Source: Toxorhynchites rutilus septentrionalis (Eukaryota; Arthropoda; Insecta; Diptera; Culicidae). Taken from it: 64,000 bases of DNA. The notes beneath the pieces were generated by a model. The model was not told the DNA's origin. It ran no database searches and saw nothing but the letters and a program-made list of their open reading frames with translations. Location of the stretch: the NCBI RefSeq assembly GCF_029784135.1, contig NC_073744.1, positions 100,189,303-100,253,302 on the forward strand, in the 5' to 3' direction. Below are positions 9,146 to 20,268 of this stretch, one piece after another (positions within the stretch are counted from its first letter, which is position 1; every line of letters starts with the position of its first letter). Made by a program: the position numbers and the translations under genes.

Positions 9146-11323
9146 ATGGAGGCAACTACCTCAAAGTGCTTTCGCCTTTATGGCCGATTGGTTACGAAGA
9201 AGAAAGTTCTGTTAATGAGTATTCAATTCTTAATACGGTGCAAGAGAAGAGGTTTAATTCCCAACTTTATTCAAATTAAACCCTCAATAAGTAGTGCATC
9301 CAGTGAAAAGGCAGCCAAACGTGCCCGAGTACTTTGGCTAGCCGAAGAAATAAGGTGCAAACATAAAGCGCTGTCCATTGTCGAAGAACAGCACCTACAG
9401 CTGTTGAAGCAAGTTGTTTACCACAGTGCTGTAGAGTGTATTGTTCATCGGTGTGTGGAAGGGAACAACGATTGTTGGCAAACAGTGATGTGTAAAATAA
9501 GTCGCAATCTCCAGGGACGTGTAAGGAGAACGAAAGAAAGGCATCACAAAAAACTACAACATCTCGCTCTGACGCAGGCGCCACAGAAGGTAATACGATC
9601 TCCACAAAACATCGACAATTTTGTTATCAACCTTTCGTCCGCACAGTTCGCTAGAACTGAGCTGGATCTATTGAACAAGGGATTGAATTTTGCCATCTCC
9701 CCCTCGCGCCCCCACCCCATCACCGACACAGTAAACAATATTGAAAGCGCAATACAGTACAACACTTTTACGTCGAAATCAGCTATACGGTACGACGTTG
9801 AGCAATATTTATTAAAAACAGTACCCAAGACGGAAAGTGGGAAACAGACGAGCTTTGATACCTGGTGTGCAATGCGACAGCTAAAAGCTCGCGATGTAGT
9901 TCATTCACGGGCAGATAAAGGGAATGCAGTTGTGATCATGGATAAACATGATTATGACTTACGGGTTCTTGACATGATTCGCTCCGGTCCGTATGAAGAG
10001 CATTGCTTCAAAAATGGGAAACCTAAAGATCCGCTTAATGCAATGACTGAAGCAGCTAATTCTGTTCGCCAAAAAGTCACACACTTGATGGGTGGGGATA
10101 AACTTGAACGAAAATTGAATGTACCCAATCCAAAAGTGGCATCGTTGTACTGCCTCCCAAAAATACATAAAAATCCAGTGGCGATGCGGCCGATTTCGTC
10201 TAACATCTGCACTCCAACTGAAAAAATGGCTGCTTGGTTGGTTGAAGAATTGAAAAAATATCCCATAACTCACGGTAAAAATGTCAACAATTCGTTTGAG
10301 TTGGTAGACCATTTGAAAGGCTTCGAGGTTAGGCGAGGGGAAATTCTGGTGTCGTTCGATGTTACAGCTCTTTTTCCGAACGTGCCAGTAACAGAGGCGG
10401 TAAATAGTTTGCGCAGACATCTGGAACGGAAACGCGTACCACCCAATCAGATCGACGCATATCTTTTGGTAACGAAAACCTGTATGAATCAGAACTTCTT
10501 TTCGTTCAGGGGAAAGTTCTACAAGCAAACGTTCGGTCTCAGTATGGGTAGCAAGCTATCGCCACTCTTAGCGGAGGTTTTCATGAAAGATTTTGAAACA
10601 GAGTTGGCGAAAGAAAAATTCTTCCCTCGAATGTGGAGACGCTATGTAGATGACATCTTCGCAGTTGTGAAAGAACGTTACTTGAAGCAGACGTTGGAGT
10701 TGTTGAATTCCCGACATAGGACGATTAAGTTTACCGTCGAAAAAGAAAAAGACGGTACACTTCCTTTTCTGGACCTGTACATTACCCGGAAGGAAGATAA
10801 TCGGCTAAAGTTTGGGATATACCGTAAACCAACGTCTACGAATAGATATATAACTTCCGACTCTAATCACTTCGGCGCACAAAAACAAGCAGCCTTCCAC
10901 TCCATGGTGTATCGTCTCCTCAACATACCAATGGAGAGAGATGATTACATAGCGGAAAAAAATAGAATCTACCATGCTGCAGAGCTGAATGGGTACAAGA
11001 GATGTTTTGTGGAGAAAATCCTTCGGAAACACGAGAAGAAGAAATGGAGAAAAAACAACACCACATTAGAGCCTGAGAAGGAACAACACAAAAGGATCAG
11101 CCTACCGTACTATCCCAAAATAACCAACACAGTCCAGTCTACACTCCGGAAACACGGATTTCATGTGGTGTACAAAAGTGAGAGCACCCTGAAAGACCTT
11201 TTGTGCAACCTGAAAGATAGAATTCCACCGGATGAAAAATCAGGGATCTATCAGATTCCCTGCAAAGACTGTACTAGTGTATACATCGGTCAAACTCGTC
11301 GGAAATTCAAAATGCCTACGTGA
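9146..11323 (+). CDS. Penelope-like reverse transcriptase, PLE-B (C-terminus frame-shifted)
   Basis: The most complete PLE protein in the window. The likely start is the ATG of MEATTSKCFRLYGRL; the frame is open further upstream but only into the pseudo-LTR. A basic N-terminal region of about 200 residues precedes the RT. RT motifs include SLYCLPKIHKNP, VSFDVTALFPNVPV, GLSMGSKLSPLLAE and YVDDIFAVV. The GIY-YIG motif GIYQIPC...YIGQTRR is just complete when a two-base loss near 11312 throws the end out of frame, so the nuclease lacks its C-terminal half. The RT looks intact. It would copy the element RNA at a nicked target. Confidence 0.9.
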   Translation: MEATTSKCFRLYGRLVTKKKVLLMSIQFLIRCKRRGLIPNFIQIKPSISSASSEKAAKRARVLWLAEEIRCKHKALSIVEEQHLQLLKQVVYHSAVECIVHRCVEGNNDCWQTVMCKISRNLQGRVRRTKERHHKKLQHLALTQAPQKVIRSPQNIDNFVINLSSAQFARTELDLLNKGLNFAISPSRPHPITDTVNNIESAIQYNTFTSKSAIRYDVEQYLLKTVPKTESGKQTSFDTWCAMRQLKARDVVHSRADKGNAVVIMDKHDYDLRVLDMIRSGPYEEHCFKNGKPKDPLNAMTEAANSVRQKVTHLMGGDKLERKLNVPNPKVASLYCLPKIHKNPVAMRPISSNICTPTEKMAAWLVEELKKYPITHGKNVNNSFELVDHLKGFEVRRGEILVSFDVTALFPNVPVTEAVNSLRRHLERKRVPPNQIDAYLLVTKTCMNQNFFSFRGKFYKQTFGLSMGSKLSPLLAEVFMKDFETELAKEKFFPRMWRRYVDDIFAVVKERYLKQTLELLNSRHRTIKFTVEKEKDGTLPFLDLYITRKEDNRLKFGIYRKPTSTNRYITSDSNHFGAQKQAAFHSMVYRLLNIPMERDDYIAEKNRIYHAAELNGYKRCFVEKILRKHEKKKWRKNNTTLEPEKEQHKRISLPYYPKITNTVQSTLRKHGFHVVYKSESTLKDLLCNLKDRIPPDEKSGIYQIPCKDCTSVYIGQTRRKFKMPT

Positions 11324-11609
11324 ACATAAGAATGCGGTGGATAATGAACGAGCCAGCGAATCAAGTGTGGCAGCACATGCTTTAACTCAAGCCCACTGCG
11401 TAGACTGGGAGAAGGCAAAAATTATTAGAAATGTACGAAAAGCCTCACAGTTGAATGCATGGGAATCAATGTACATCTCAACCAGCGATTCCCCACTTAT
11501 GAATGAAGAAGATGCACCAATATCATCTCAACTCTTCCATCTGACGAAGCTGATAACTCAGCAAACTATATCTTCGACAAGTACTGATAACCGTATGAAT
11601 ATGTGTTAG
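11324..11609 (+). pseudogene. PLE-B GIY-YIG domain C-terminal part (out of frame)
   Basis: Continuation of the PLE-B protein after the frameshift, with EHKNAVDNERASESSVAAHA and the final TDNRMNMC followed by TAG, as in PLE-A and PLE-C. It is not translated with the RT in this copy. Confidence 0.85.
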
Positions 11610-11634
11610 TGCTCCATCGTAACCAGTCGGACAC

Positions 11635-11676
11635 CGTCCAGTAGATGGGCAACATCGAGCCCGAAACCGGTCGACG
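11635..11676 (+). ncRNA. Hammerhead-ribozyme-like fold in PLE-B 3' region
   Basis: Stem I 11635-11638/11673-11676, core CAGTAGA 11639-11645, stem II GGGC/GCCC, GAAA 11663-11666 region, CC/GG, TC at 11671-11672. It lies 26 bases past the stop codon. Confidence 0.5.
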
Positions 11677-11795
11677 AAAAAGGTAATCTTAACCATTTTA
11701 ATGTTTGTAAGGATTATAAGTGTTGTGTCCTAGTTCCGTGTCGCGTCTCGCGAGTGAATAGTGATATATATCCTTACGTTAGCACAACCAAAAAG

Positions 11796-12640
11796 ACGGG
11801 TGGGTAATGTCGGGGACATAACCGGAGTGACGTAGGACTATACAAAGGGGACAGCTATTGCTAAATATATATTTTAAATTTATTGTTTTATTTTCTTCTC
11901 CTATGTGAATACCTACCTATCTACCTGACAAATGGATTAATTTACTGTTTACTCTTCATGAACATGTTGGGGTTCTGAAAAGAACCTTTGGTGTTGTGTT
12001 TTTGCGTTTTTTTACAAACTTGATTCTTGATTTTTTTCTGAAGGCTTTGTACTTATCAAATGTTCAACGCCGGGCATCTTTCGGCGTATGCACATATCGT
12101 ACAATCAAAGTGATGGCAGTGATAGGGAATGCATAGGTGGTCATCAGCTCATTCACTATCACATATTTCACTATTGAGTACATTACCGTACCTTAAACTG
12201 TGGTTTCGGAGACGAATGAATTGTAAGATTTGTAATCTCCGCAAACAAAGTAAATAAAAATGAAAAAGAACTGAGGTTTTGGAGACGAACTCTACGATCT
12301 GTCGAGAAATAAACGAGCTATAAGCGTTCTGAAAAACCAACAGTAAATACACGGATGGATGACATTCGGATTAAAGTCCTTTAAAATAAGAACAGAGCAG
12401 CAGGAAATACATAGCTCATCATGTTGCTCCTTATTTATTTTTCTATACAATGCAGATGTAACGTCAGTCAATTTTCAACATCAGTTATCAACCAAAGAAA
12501 GCAGTTCTTGCTACCGAGGAAATTCGTTAATGCCATCCTGCATACAATGTGGTGTAATTTTAAGCCACTTTTAATTCATGGGTTTGTTAAAACTGAATGG
12601 GTTTGGTCATGGGTTTGTTAAAACTGAATGATCAATTTAA
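11796..12640 (+). repeat. Inverted flank of PLE-B, right arm, and linked foldback arm
   Basis: 11796-12005 is the reverse complement of 8333-8543 and begins with the hairpin-plus-TGACGTAGGACTA signature. 12020-12560 matches one arm of the foldback repeat at 56045-56577. No gene is supported: the open frames here are unrelated in their two orientations. Confidence 0.75.
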
Positions 12641-12720
12641 AAGACCCCAACCACCAATAAGTTCAAGAACAAGCATAAACAAAATAAATCAGTTTATATT
12701 ATATGTCATATTATGTCACT

Positions 12721-13040
12721 TTAGAATGCATTGGTGTTGTGAAAAACTTTTAATAACTCTTCTTTGAAAGGTTTAATGGCCCTGAAAAGCACCGTGTTGT
12801 ACGGTGGCGGTCTATCTGCTGCCGTTTTGCGATTGCGTTTGCCACTCGCTGAAACTAGTTGTTGCCACCGAACCGAATGTGCTCTGTTCTGTAAGCGGGT
12901 TTTCTTATTGTCGTGAGCAGCTTCGCAAGCCAACTCGAGCACTCCGGCGGCCGAAATTCTATAACCGCTATTAGGTATACTGGTGCTCAGGCACCAATCC
13001 GTTGATGCGATGTGATGTGAAACGATGCCATACAACCACC
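12721..13040 (-). pseudogene. Histone H2A pseudogene 3
   Basis: Minus-strand text GVLELACEAAHDNKKTRL is the H2A helix 3 segment; the upstream half is truncated or scrambled. A stem-loop remnant (GGTGCTTTTCAGGGCC, minus, 12779-12794) lies downstream. The promoter block with a damaged TATA lies at 13060-13200. It belongs to the same subfamily as pseudogene 2. Confidence 0.75.
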
Positions 13041-13862
13041 CTGATTTACGGTTTGAAAGAGATATATTTTTCAGCGGATCCGCGCGTTTTGTACTTTAGC
13101 GGTACACGATTACAGGATAGAGACAAATTGGCAAACTCAGCCAAAGGGGCGAGTCCAACGAGACGAACGAATGAGCATTAAAAGGCAGCGATGGCAAAAA
13201 AATACATTCATTACGATTTGTTCGCTCGTTGGATTCACATGCAGGCTGAAAAGGGTCCTTTTCTGGATCACAAAAATATCTTTAATTTAAAGAGTTCATT
13301 GTTTTGTTATTATCGATATCCTCATATTGTTCGGCTAAACCTTCCGTTTAACGATTGCGTTTGCCACTCGCTACAGCTTTCACAGTTGGAAAATTTCTTC
13401 CCATCCAGCTTGTGACATGTTGTACAGTAAATTATATTTAATGTGACGTGCCGAAGCACCACTCAGTGTCGCATTAGAGGCGATTTTAACCTGTAATTAA
13501 ACATTTGCGATGACAGTGGTACAGTGTCGACTTTCAATGGGGGGGGGGGGGGGTCATAATTTGGACCCCGAACTCTATGTTTACAAAAAAGTCCAAATAA
13601 ATATGTCGCATTACAGGTCCGTTCAATTAGCTAAATGTCGACTGTACTTTCAATCTAGAAGCAAGTTAAGAATTGGTGAAAATTGAATAATCGGGAAAGT
13701 CCCCAACCATCAATAAGCTCAGAACAACTGTCAAATTCTCATACTCATCATATCCTGGAAAACAAATTATGAAAAAATCAATTTGTGTTTTATTATTATT
13801 TGGGATATTGTTTCAGAAAGCATTGAACTGTATTTCGTAAACTCTTTTTTGGAAGGTTTAAT
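13041..13862. other. Histone-block spacer (mirror of 7036-7880)
   Basis: Inverted counterpart of the left spacer. It contains a stem-loop-like GGTCCTTTTCTGGATC at 13255-13270 (plus) and a 13-14-base G run near 13540. No gene is supported. Confidence 0.5.
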
Positions 13863-14345
13863 TGCCCTGAAAAGCGCCGTATTTTATGGAATGGTTCCAA
13901 TTTAGAAAACTTAGTACTCGTGGTTTTGAAAAAAAAAACCACGCCCTTGATGCCGCCTTGTTGTGGATTTGCCACCAAAGTAGTTTGTATAAAGAACAAG
14001 CTTTTTTCTTATGCTATCTGCTGCCGTTTTGCGATTGCGTTTGCCACTCGCCACTCGTTGCAATTGCCTGTTGTTGTTTTGATGTCCACCGAAGCGAATG
14101 TGGTCTGTTCTGAATGCGGATTTTCTTATCGTCGCGAGCAGCTTTGCCAGCTAACTCGATCACTCCGGCGGCCGAAACTATATATCGCCGACTAGGTGGA
14201 CTGGTGCACTGGTACTAACGCGCTCGGCCTAGCTACCCTTGCGGAGCAATTGTCGAATACACCTACGGGAAATTGCAGACCAACACGGTTCGAGCGGGAT
14301 TTTGCCTTTCCCTTTACCTTTTCTCCTTTGTCATGTCCAAACATG
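13863..14345 (-). pseudogene. Histone H2A pseudogene 4 with 3' stem-loop remnant
   Basis: Mirror of pseudogene 1. On the minus strand the N-terminal tail is followed by a region with LLRKG-S-stop-AERV (TAG at 14231-14229), then helix 3 text. The stem-loop remnant GGCGCTTTTCAGGGCA is at 13878-13863. It carries the same nonsense codon as four other copies. It keeps bases around 14240-14275 that pseudogene 1 has lost. Confidence 0.8.
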
Positions 14346-14863
14346 GCTGCTTGTGTTGGTTTGTTGATGTGATGTGATGCGAAACGATGTGGTGTACGGT
14401 TTGGATGAAAATGATCGTTACGGCAGCGGAGCAGGGATTTTTAAGCTGACTGGCCGGCTCGAGAATTACGCATATGTGAGACTGCGACCAATGTTTCGTT
14501 CATTTTTTTTCTTTTTCCTTTCCAATCGTGCTTCATTGTATTTCGCTGCTGCTCTGGTTGCTCGTTTTGGTCGATACGATTTAAGGAGCACAAAATGGAC
14601 CAATCAAAAATGGGCACATAGTGCATTTGAACAATGCTTGATATTTCACAATTATTCAATTATTTATCTCAAGGAAAATGAAATGTTATTCGTTATGATA
14701 GACGCGTAGATATATTTCCTATCAATTGATGCAAAAACCTTTGCGATCTATTGAGAAATGCTCGAGTTATAAGCGTTCCAAATCTTGCATTTTTTCCTAC
14801 TTGTTCAGTGCCTAGATTTCCATTTCACCCCCTATATCTTCCGGTTAGACGTAGTCCTACGTC
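14346..14863 (-). repeat. H2A upstream region and module M, inverted copy
   Basis: Reverse complement of 6067-6581. It ends at 14863 with GACGTAG...CTACGTC touching PLE-C. It holds the CCAAT-like GGACCAATC near 14600. Confidence 0.75.
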
Positions 14864-15577
14864 AAAATAAGTGAAATGGAGGCAACTACCTCAAAGTGCT
14901 TTCGCCTTTATGGCCGATTGGTTACGAAGAAGAAAGTTCTGTTAATGAGTATTCAATTCTTAACACGGTGCAAGAGAAGAGGTTTAATTCCCAACTTTAT
15001 TCAAATTAAACCCTCAATAAGTAGTGCATCCAGTGAAAAGGCAGCCAAACGTGCCCGAGTACTTTGGCTAGCCGAAGAAATAAGGTGCAAACATAAAGCG
15101 CTGTCCATTGTCGAAGAACAGCTGTATTCATTGCACCTACAGCTGTTGAAGCAAGTTGTTTACCACAGTGCTGTAGAGTGTATTGTTCATCGGTGTGTAG
15201 AAGGGAACAACGATTGTTGGCAAACAGTGATGTGTAAAATAAGTCGCAATCTCCAGGGACGTGTAAGGAGAACGAAAGAAAGGCATCACAAAAAACTACA
15301 ACATCTCGCTCTGACGCAGGCGCCACAGAAGGTAATACGATCTCCACAAAACATCGACAATTTTGTTATCAACCTTTCGTCCGCACAGTTCGCTAGAACT
15401 GAGCTGGATCTATTGAACAAGGGATTGAATTTTGCCATCTCCCCCTCGCGCCCCCCCATCGCCGACACAGTAAACAATATTGAAAGCGCAATACAGTACA
15501 ACACTTTCACGTCGAAATCAGCTATACGGTACGACGTTGAGCAATGTTTATTAAAAACAGTACCCAAGACGCAGTTC
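14864..15577 (+). mobile_element. PLE-C, 5' part (split by a LINE)
   Basis: Begins at the same 5' region as PLE-B and reads in one frame from ATG 14876 (MEATTSKCFRL) to KTVPKT, then breaks at 15577. The PLE resumes at 25066 with the next codons, so 15578-25065 is a later insertion. Confidence 0.9.
14876..15577 (+). pseudogene. PLE-C N-terminal coding part
   Basis: About 234 codons of the PLE N-terminal domain. It contains the segment ALSIVEEQLYSLHLQ, four residues longer than PLE-B here, so PLE-B carries a 12-base deletion. It is interrupted by the LINE insertion at codon text KTVPKT. Confidence 0.85.
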
Positions 15578-15679
15578 AATCGCAGTAGCCGAAGCGAAAG
15601 GTTGTAAAAATTTCTCCAGCATTTCATTCGCTGCAATATAAGAGTTATAAGAGTTGAAACCCGTTGTTTGCTGAATGGG

Positions 15680-15772
15680 CGTTCGGCTGTCCATTGATTG
15701 TTCAGCTGTCCATTGATTGTTCAGCTGTCCATTGTTTGGTCAGCTGTCCATTGTTTGTTCGGTTGCCCATTG
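15680..15772 (+). repeat. Short tandem repeat in LINE 5' UTR
   Basis: Roughly 18-20-base units built on TCAGCTGTCCATTG, four to five copies. Tandem 5' UTR repeats are common in LINE promoters. Confidence 0.7.
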
Positions 15773-15813
15773 TTACATTGACCCTATGTCATTGTATTGA
15801 TACGAAAAAGGAG

Positions 15814-16920
15814 ATGGATTCCCGTAATGTCCATACTAACTGTTTGAAGATCCAGTTCGGATCAAACTCAAAAATGCCAACGGACAAGGAGATTTTTGCT
15901 TTTTTTCGAGAACGTGAATGGGCTTCTGATTCGCTGTGTGCCATGTTCCGAGAGCCTAGGGAGTACAGTGTATATGTCAAGTTCCAGTCCGAGGATTTGA
16001 TGAAGGCGGCGCTCTTGAAAAGTCCTCCGAGCGTCAGATTCACGTATGATAATGACCAGACGGTTCTAGTAACATTTGCAACGGCCAGAGGTAACTTCCA
16101 ATATGTGCGTCTATTTGGAGTGCCAATCGAAGTGGACGAGAAGCACGTGGCCACCGTGCTATCGAAATATGGGAAGATACATCACATGATTCGAGAGAGA
16201 TTCGGTGCAGACACAGGATATCCAATACTCAACGGTGTGGGTGGTGTACATATGGAGATTTCCACTGATATTCCACCGCAGCTACACGTGCAACACTTCC
16301 AAGTTCGTGTATTTTATGAAGGTATGCAAAACAAGTGTTTTGCCTGCGGTAGTCCGGTACACGTCAAGGCGAGTTGCCCGAAAAGAAAATCGGTCTCTTT
16401 CCGTTTGAGACAAAATGATGCTGAATTCACGTCCTATGCTGGAGCATTATTAGGAATGCCGATCATTCCAAAGCCATCCACGTCCGAGATGCGGGATAAA
16501 TCGCCCAAGGAAAAAGATGTCAACTCTAATAACGAAGGGCAAATGGTTGTAGAATTTTCCATGCCAGCTACGTCCGCTACGTTACAAAACGAGGCATCAG
16601 CTACATCAAGGACAACAACCGATGCTGTTGAATCGACATCCCTGCAGAGAACCAGTAGTTCTACCGAACAAGCGCCAGATGAAGAGCTAGCAACCCATAC
16701 CGGTCCTAAGGAGACGGAATCAACTGATTACGCAAAGGAGCAGCAGACTGACCCTCACGAGTGGACTCCAGCGAAGAAACGAGACCGTACGTCACGTAAG
16801 GATGAACGAGGAGCATCAAACAGTTCGGATTCATCGGATGCGGGGAATTCAAAGATTCGATTGCTCGAAAATCAATCCCAGCGTACACGGTCGCGCAGCC
16901 GTCGGATGGAAGATAAGTAA
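15814..16920 (+). CDS. Tx1/L1-type LINE ORF1 (nucleic-acid-binding, zinc knuckle)
   Basis: ORF1 product, 368 residues from the ATG at 15814. The frame is open upstream to 15664, but only through the tandem-repeat UTR, so 15814 (MDSRNVHTN) is preferred. The central region from about 35 to 160 looks like a retroelement gag/RRM-like domain. CFACGSPVHVKASC near residue 175 is a zinc knuckle lacking the usual spacing of the histidine. The tail is Ser/Thr/Glu-rich and ends in an Arg/Ser-rich RTRSRSRR stretch. It would package the element RNA. It ends 23 bases before ORF2. Confidence 0.85.
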   Translation: MDSRNVHTNCLKIQFGSNSKMPTDKEIFAFFREREWASDSLCAMFREPREYSVYVKFQSEDLMKAALLKSPPSVRFTYDNDQTVLVTFATARGNFQYVRLFGVPIEVDEKHVATVLSKYGKIHHMIRERFGADTGYPILNGVGGVHMEISTDIPPQLHVQHFQVRVFYEGMQNKCFACGSPVHVKASCPKRKSVSFRLRQNDAEFTSYAGALLGMPIIPKPSTSEMRDKSPKEKDVNSNNEGQMVVEFSMPATSATLQNEASATSRTTTDAVESTSLQRTSSSTEQAPDEELATHTGPKETESTDYAKEQQTDPHEWTPAKKRDRTSRKDERGASNSSDSSDAGNSKIRLLENQSQRTRSRSRRMEDK

Positions 16921-16943
16921 ACTTCGTATTGTTAAATTGTGAA

Positions 16944-18164
16944 ATGAATTACTCTATTAATATTGCCACGCTCAATTTAAATAGTATCAATACAGATGCT
17001 AACAAGGCTGTTTTCAAAGATTTTGTAAAAAATTACGATGTTGATGTAGTATTTTTGCAAGAGGTGACATTTGAAAACTTCTCGTTTCTTAGTTCACATA
17101 ACGCTCTGATAAACATAAGTGAGGATAAGAAAGGCACGGGTATTCTGTTGAAGAAAAACTTAAATTACAATTCTCCTATTCTCGATACTTCTGGTAGAAT
17201 TACATCAGTGATAGTAAACGATATAAATTACATCAACATATATGCTCACTCAGGTAGCAACAAGAAAAAGGAGAGAGATGACCTATTTCTCAATCAAATG
17301 ACAGTGCATATTAGTAAGATTGATTGTCAATATTCAGTGTTAGTAGGAGATTTCAACTGCATACTGGATCCAAATGACTGCAATAGCTCTGCCCGAAATT
17401 TTTCTAATGGTCTCCGAAATTTAGTCGACCTTTTTCAACTCCAAGATATTGCCAAAAAGCTGCATGTGGAAAAGTTTACGTTTTATCGAGGTGACTATGC
17501 ATCCCGTTTAGATCGCTTCTATGGGCCAGATGCTTTTGTTGCCAGAGTTCGATATTTGAAAACCATTGCGGTTCCATGCTCAGATCATCATGCTGTGATT
17601 TTGAAATTGTCCGTCCAACGACACGAGCTCAACACAAGAGGAAGGGGATACTGGAGAATTGATTCAAATCTGTTATCATCACCAGAGGTTAGCCAAGTCT
17701 TCAGAGAGCAATTACAATTGCTAAGAGGTAGATTGGAATACATGGATCATAATTCATGGTGGAACTATGCGTTCAAAGCTAAAGTTCGTAGCCTTTACAA
17801 AGCAGAATCGTGGCGCCGTTATCAGGCTGTGCAGAACAGTAAGAATATTTTGTATTCTCGATTCCATGTATTGTGTAACAGGAGATCTAATGGAGAAAAC
17901 GTCACCGATGAAATTAATATTGTTAAAAACCTTTTGATGGAACACGAAAACGCAAGGCTGCAATGTTTGCAGTCTAGAATTGGAGAAAAATCATTGCTAG
18001 AGGGTGAAAAATTGAACGTCTATCAGGTATCGAAGCATTTACACAACCATCTCACGCCAGTGATTCAGTCAACTGGAACTAATGATCCGTCAAACAATCG
18101 TCCGTCATTACTGGAAGTACACCAATACTACAGCGACCTGTTTGCAGAAAGTCCTCTGGGATAG
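16944..18164 (+). CDS. Tx1/L1-type LINE ORF2, endonuclease part
   Basis: APE endonuclease of ORF2, first half of the protein. The first ATG is at 16944 (MNYSINIATLNLNSI). Motifs: IATLNLNSI, VVFLQEVTF (catalytic Glu), YAHSGS, VLVGDFNCILDP (Asp/Asn) and CSDHHAVIL (terminal Asp-His). About 180 residues of linker follow. The stop at 18162-18164 arises from a single-base frameshift, because the RT continues in the next frame from about 18161. The endonuclease itself shows its catalytic residues. Confidence 0.9.
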   Translation: MNYSINIATLNLNSINTDANKAVFKDFVKNYDVDVVFLQEVTFENFSFLSSHNALINISEDKKGTGILLKKNLNYNSPILDTSGRITSVIVNDINYINIYAHSGSNKKKERDDLFLNQMTVHISKIDCQYSVLVGDFNCILDPNDCNSSARNFSNGLRNLVDLFQLQDIAKKLHVEKFTFYRGDYASRLDRFYGPDAFVARVRYLKTIAVPCSDHHAVILKLSVQRHELNTRGRGYWRIDSNLLSSPEVSQVFREQLQLLRGRLEYMDHNSWWNYAFKAKVRSLYKAESWRRYQAVQNSKNILYSRFHVLCNRRSNGENVTDEINIVKNLLMEHENARLQCLQSRIGEKSLLEGEKLNVYQVSKHLHNHLTPVIQSTGTNDPSNNRPSLLEVHQYYSDLFAESPLG

Positions 18165-20179
18165 AGAGCTTAGAAAATCCTATCAGCTACATCAACAATA
18201 CACTCGACGAAGAAGATGCGATTGGATTAGTTCGACCGATAACCGAGCGAGAAATTAGTCTAACACTTAAACAGTGTTCTAAAAAGAAGTCACCTGGACC
18301 TGACGGATTGACATACGAATTTTACACAGAACATTTCGATCTTCTTAAGCATGATCTTGTAGCTCGGTTCAATTCGTATTTAAATGGGCAGACGATGCCA
18401 CCCAAGGATTTTTCGGCTGGAATCATCACCATGATTCCTAAGAAAGGAGTGGTACCAACAATTCAGGACCATCGCCCAATAAGTCTCCTGAACACAGACT
18501 ACAAGTTATTCTGTAAAATTCTAGCGAAACGAATTTCTTTAATACTGGATAAATTACTGGGTTCTGGACAAAGTGCTACAGTAGATGGCCGATCGTGCAC
18601 TGATAATCTGAAGGACATTAGGCGATTAGTAACACGATCTATTGAGTCAAAACAGTTCAAAGGATTTTTACTCAGCGTAGATCTTGAAAAGGCGTTTGAT
18701 AATGTCAATCACACATTTCTGTGGAAAGTGCTTGAAAAATTCAGATTCCCAACGCAATTGATACATTGTTTGAAGGCCTTGTATAGCGTGGCTACATCAA
18801 AAGTTCTGCTTAACGGATTTTTTACGTCAGAAATTAAAATTAGATCTTCAGTACGGCAAGGATGCCCGCTCAGTATGATCCTTTTCGTTCTCTACATAGA
18901 GCCTTTGATCAGGAACATACACGCAAACTCCAGTGGTGTTCTTGTGTACGCATATGCTGATGACATTGTTATATTCGTCAAAGGCCAGGAAGAGTTCGAT
19001 TCAATTATGCAAATCTTCGATTCGTTCACCCAATATGCAAAAATACGAATGAATAAGCAAAAATCGTCGTTTTTGAGGCTCAACAATCCAAAATCAGGTC
19101 CACAGAAAATCCCAGAGGTCGATGAACTAAAAATATTGGGTGTAGTTATCGCTGGATGTTGGTCGAAAATTATAGATAAAAATTATACGAAACTCATCAA
19201 TAGTATCAATTTCCGCTTAATGACAAATGCAACCAGGAATTTGAACATGTTTGAACGGGTATGGGTTCTTAATACGTTCGTACTCTCTAAACTGTGGTAC
19301 ATCGCGCAAGTTTTCCCACCAAGAAATTATCACCTAGCCAAAATTAAAAGCATGACAGGAAATTTCCTTTGGCGTGGATCTGTTTTCAGAGTTGCAAGAG
19401 TTCAGTTATACTTAGACTACTATCGAGGAGGTTTACGTTTGATCGATCCGGAAACAAAATGCAAAGCACTGTTTTTGAAAAATATTCTGCATTCACGGAT
19501 TAACGGAAGTAATAATCCGGAGGAAAATTATTCATTTGATTTCCAAAATAGCGGTCGTCTTACTAGAAACGCAAAAGAATGGATAACTGCCGCGCGAAGT
19601 ATGGTGCAAGAAACAAATTTTAGAGCCGAAAGTTCACAACAGATGTATAACAAGTTTCTCAGTAATACTCCGATAAAACCTAGTGTAGAAAATGATTACC
19701 CTGAAGAAAATTGGGCGAACTTGTGGAGAAATAATAGCTACAATTTTCTATGCTCTGAAGATAAATCCAATGTGTTTCTGCTACTAAATGATATCATTTC
19801 GAATAAAGAAAAGTTGATAGCTTATAACATCGGAAGGCTTGTAGATGGAAATTGCGATATGTGTAGACAACCAGATACAAATCTACACCGTATAGTTGAA
19901 TGCACGAAAACCAGAGAAATACGTGAATGGACGGAACAAATGTTAAGAGAAAGGCTAAACGTAAACTTTAACACAATTGATGAAAATTTATACAATCCTA
20001 TAAATGAAAATAACCTTAAACAGAAAGCAGCGTTATGGTTGGCAATACACTTTATCAGTTGGAGTGTAAAGTTAAAAACTGGCAGTCTGTTTTGTTTCCA
20101 AAGGAGCATTAGAGAAATACGATGTGCAAATAGAAAAGATTTCGCAAAGCATTTTGAGCAATATTTGAACATATGTTAA
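18165..20179 (+). CDS. Tx1/L1-type LINE ORF2, reverse transcriptase part
   Basis: Continuation of ORF2 after the frameshift; conserved KKSPGPDGLTYEFY shows that coding runs from before 18308. RT motifs in order: GIITMIPKKG, HRPISLLNTDYK, SVDLEKAFDNVNH, RQGCPLSMILFVLYIEPL and the catalytic YADDIVIF. The C-terminus has CDMCRQPDTNLHRIVEC, a Cys/His motif as in L1-group proteins. It ends at TTAA-rich UTR 70 bases before the poly(A). Apart from the one frameshift it is intact, so this insertion is recent. Confidence 0.9.
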
Positions 20180-20268
20180 CCAAAATAGAAATATTGTATA
20201 ACATTGTAAGGTATATTGTATGTGTAAATAATAAAATGTAAAATACTAAAAAAAAAAAAAAAAAAAAT

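Larger units (their letters stand above)
15578..20268 (+). mobile_element. Tx1/L1-type LINE inserted in PLE-C
   Basis: Two-ORF LINE with APE endonuclease and RT but no RNase H, ending in poly(A) at about 20250-20267. Left junction CCAAGACG; the same AAGACG reappears at 25063 on the far side of the following R4-type element, which suggests a 6-base target duplication. The clade call comes from the L1-like endonuclease and RT text; Tx1 versus L1 is not resolved. Confidence 0.8.
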
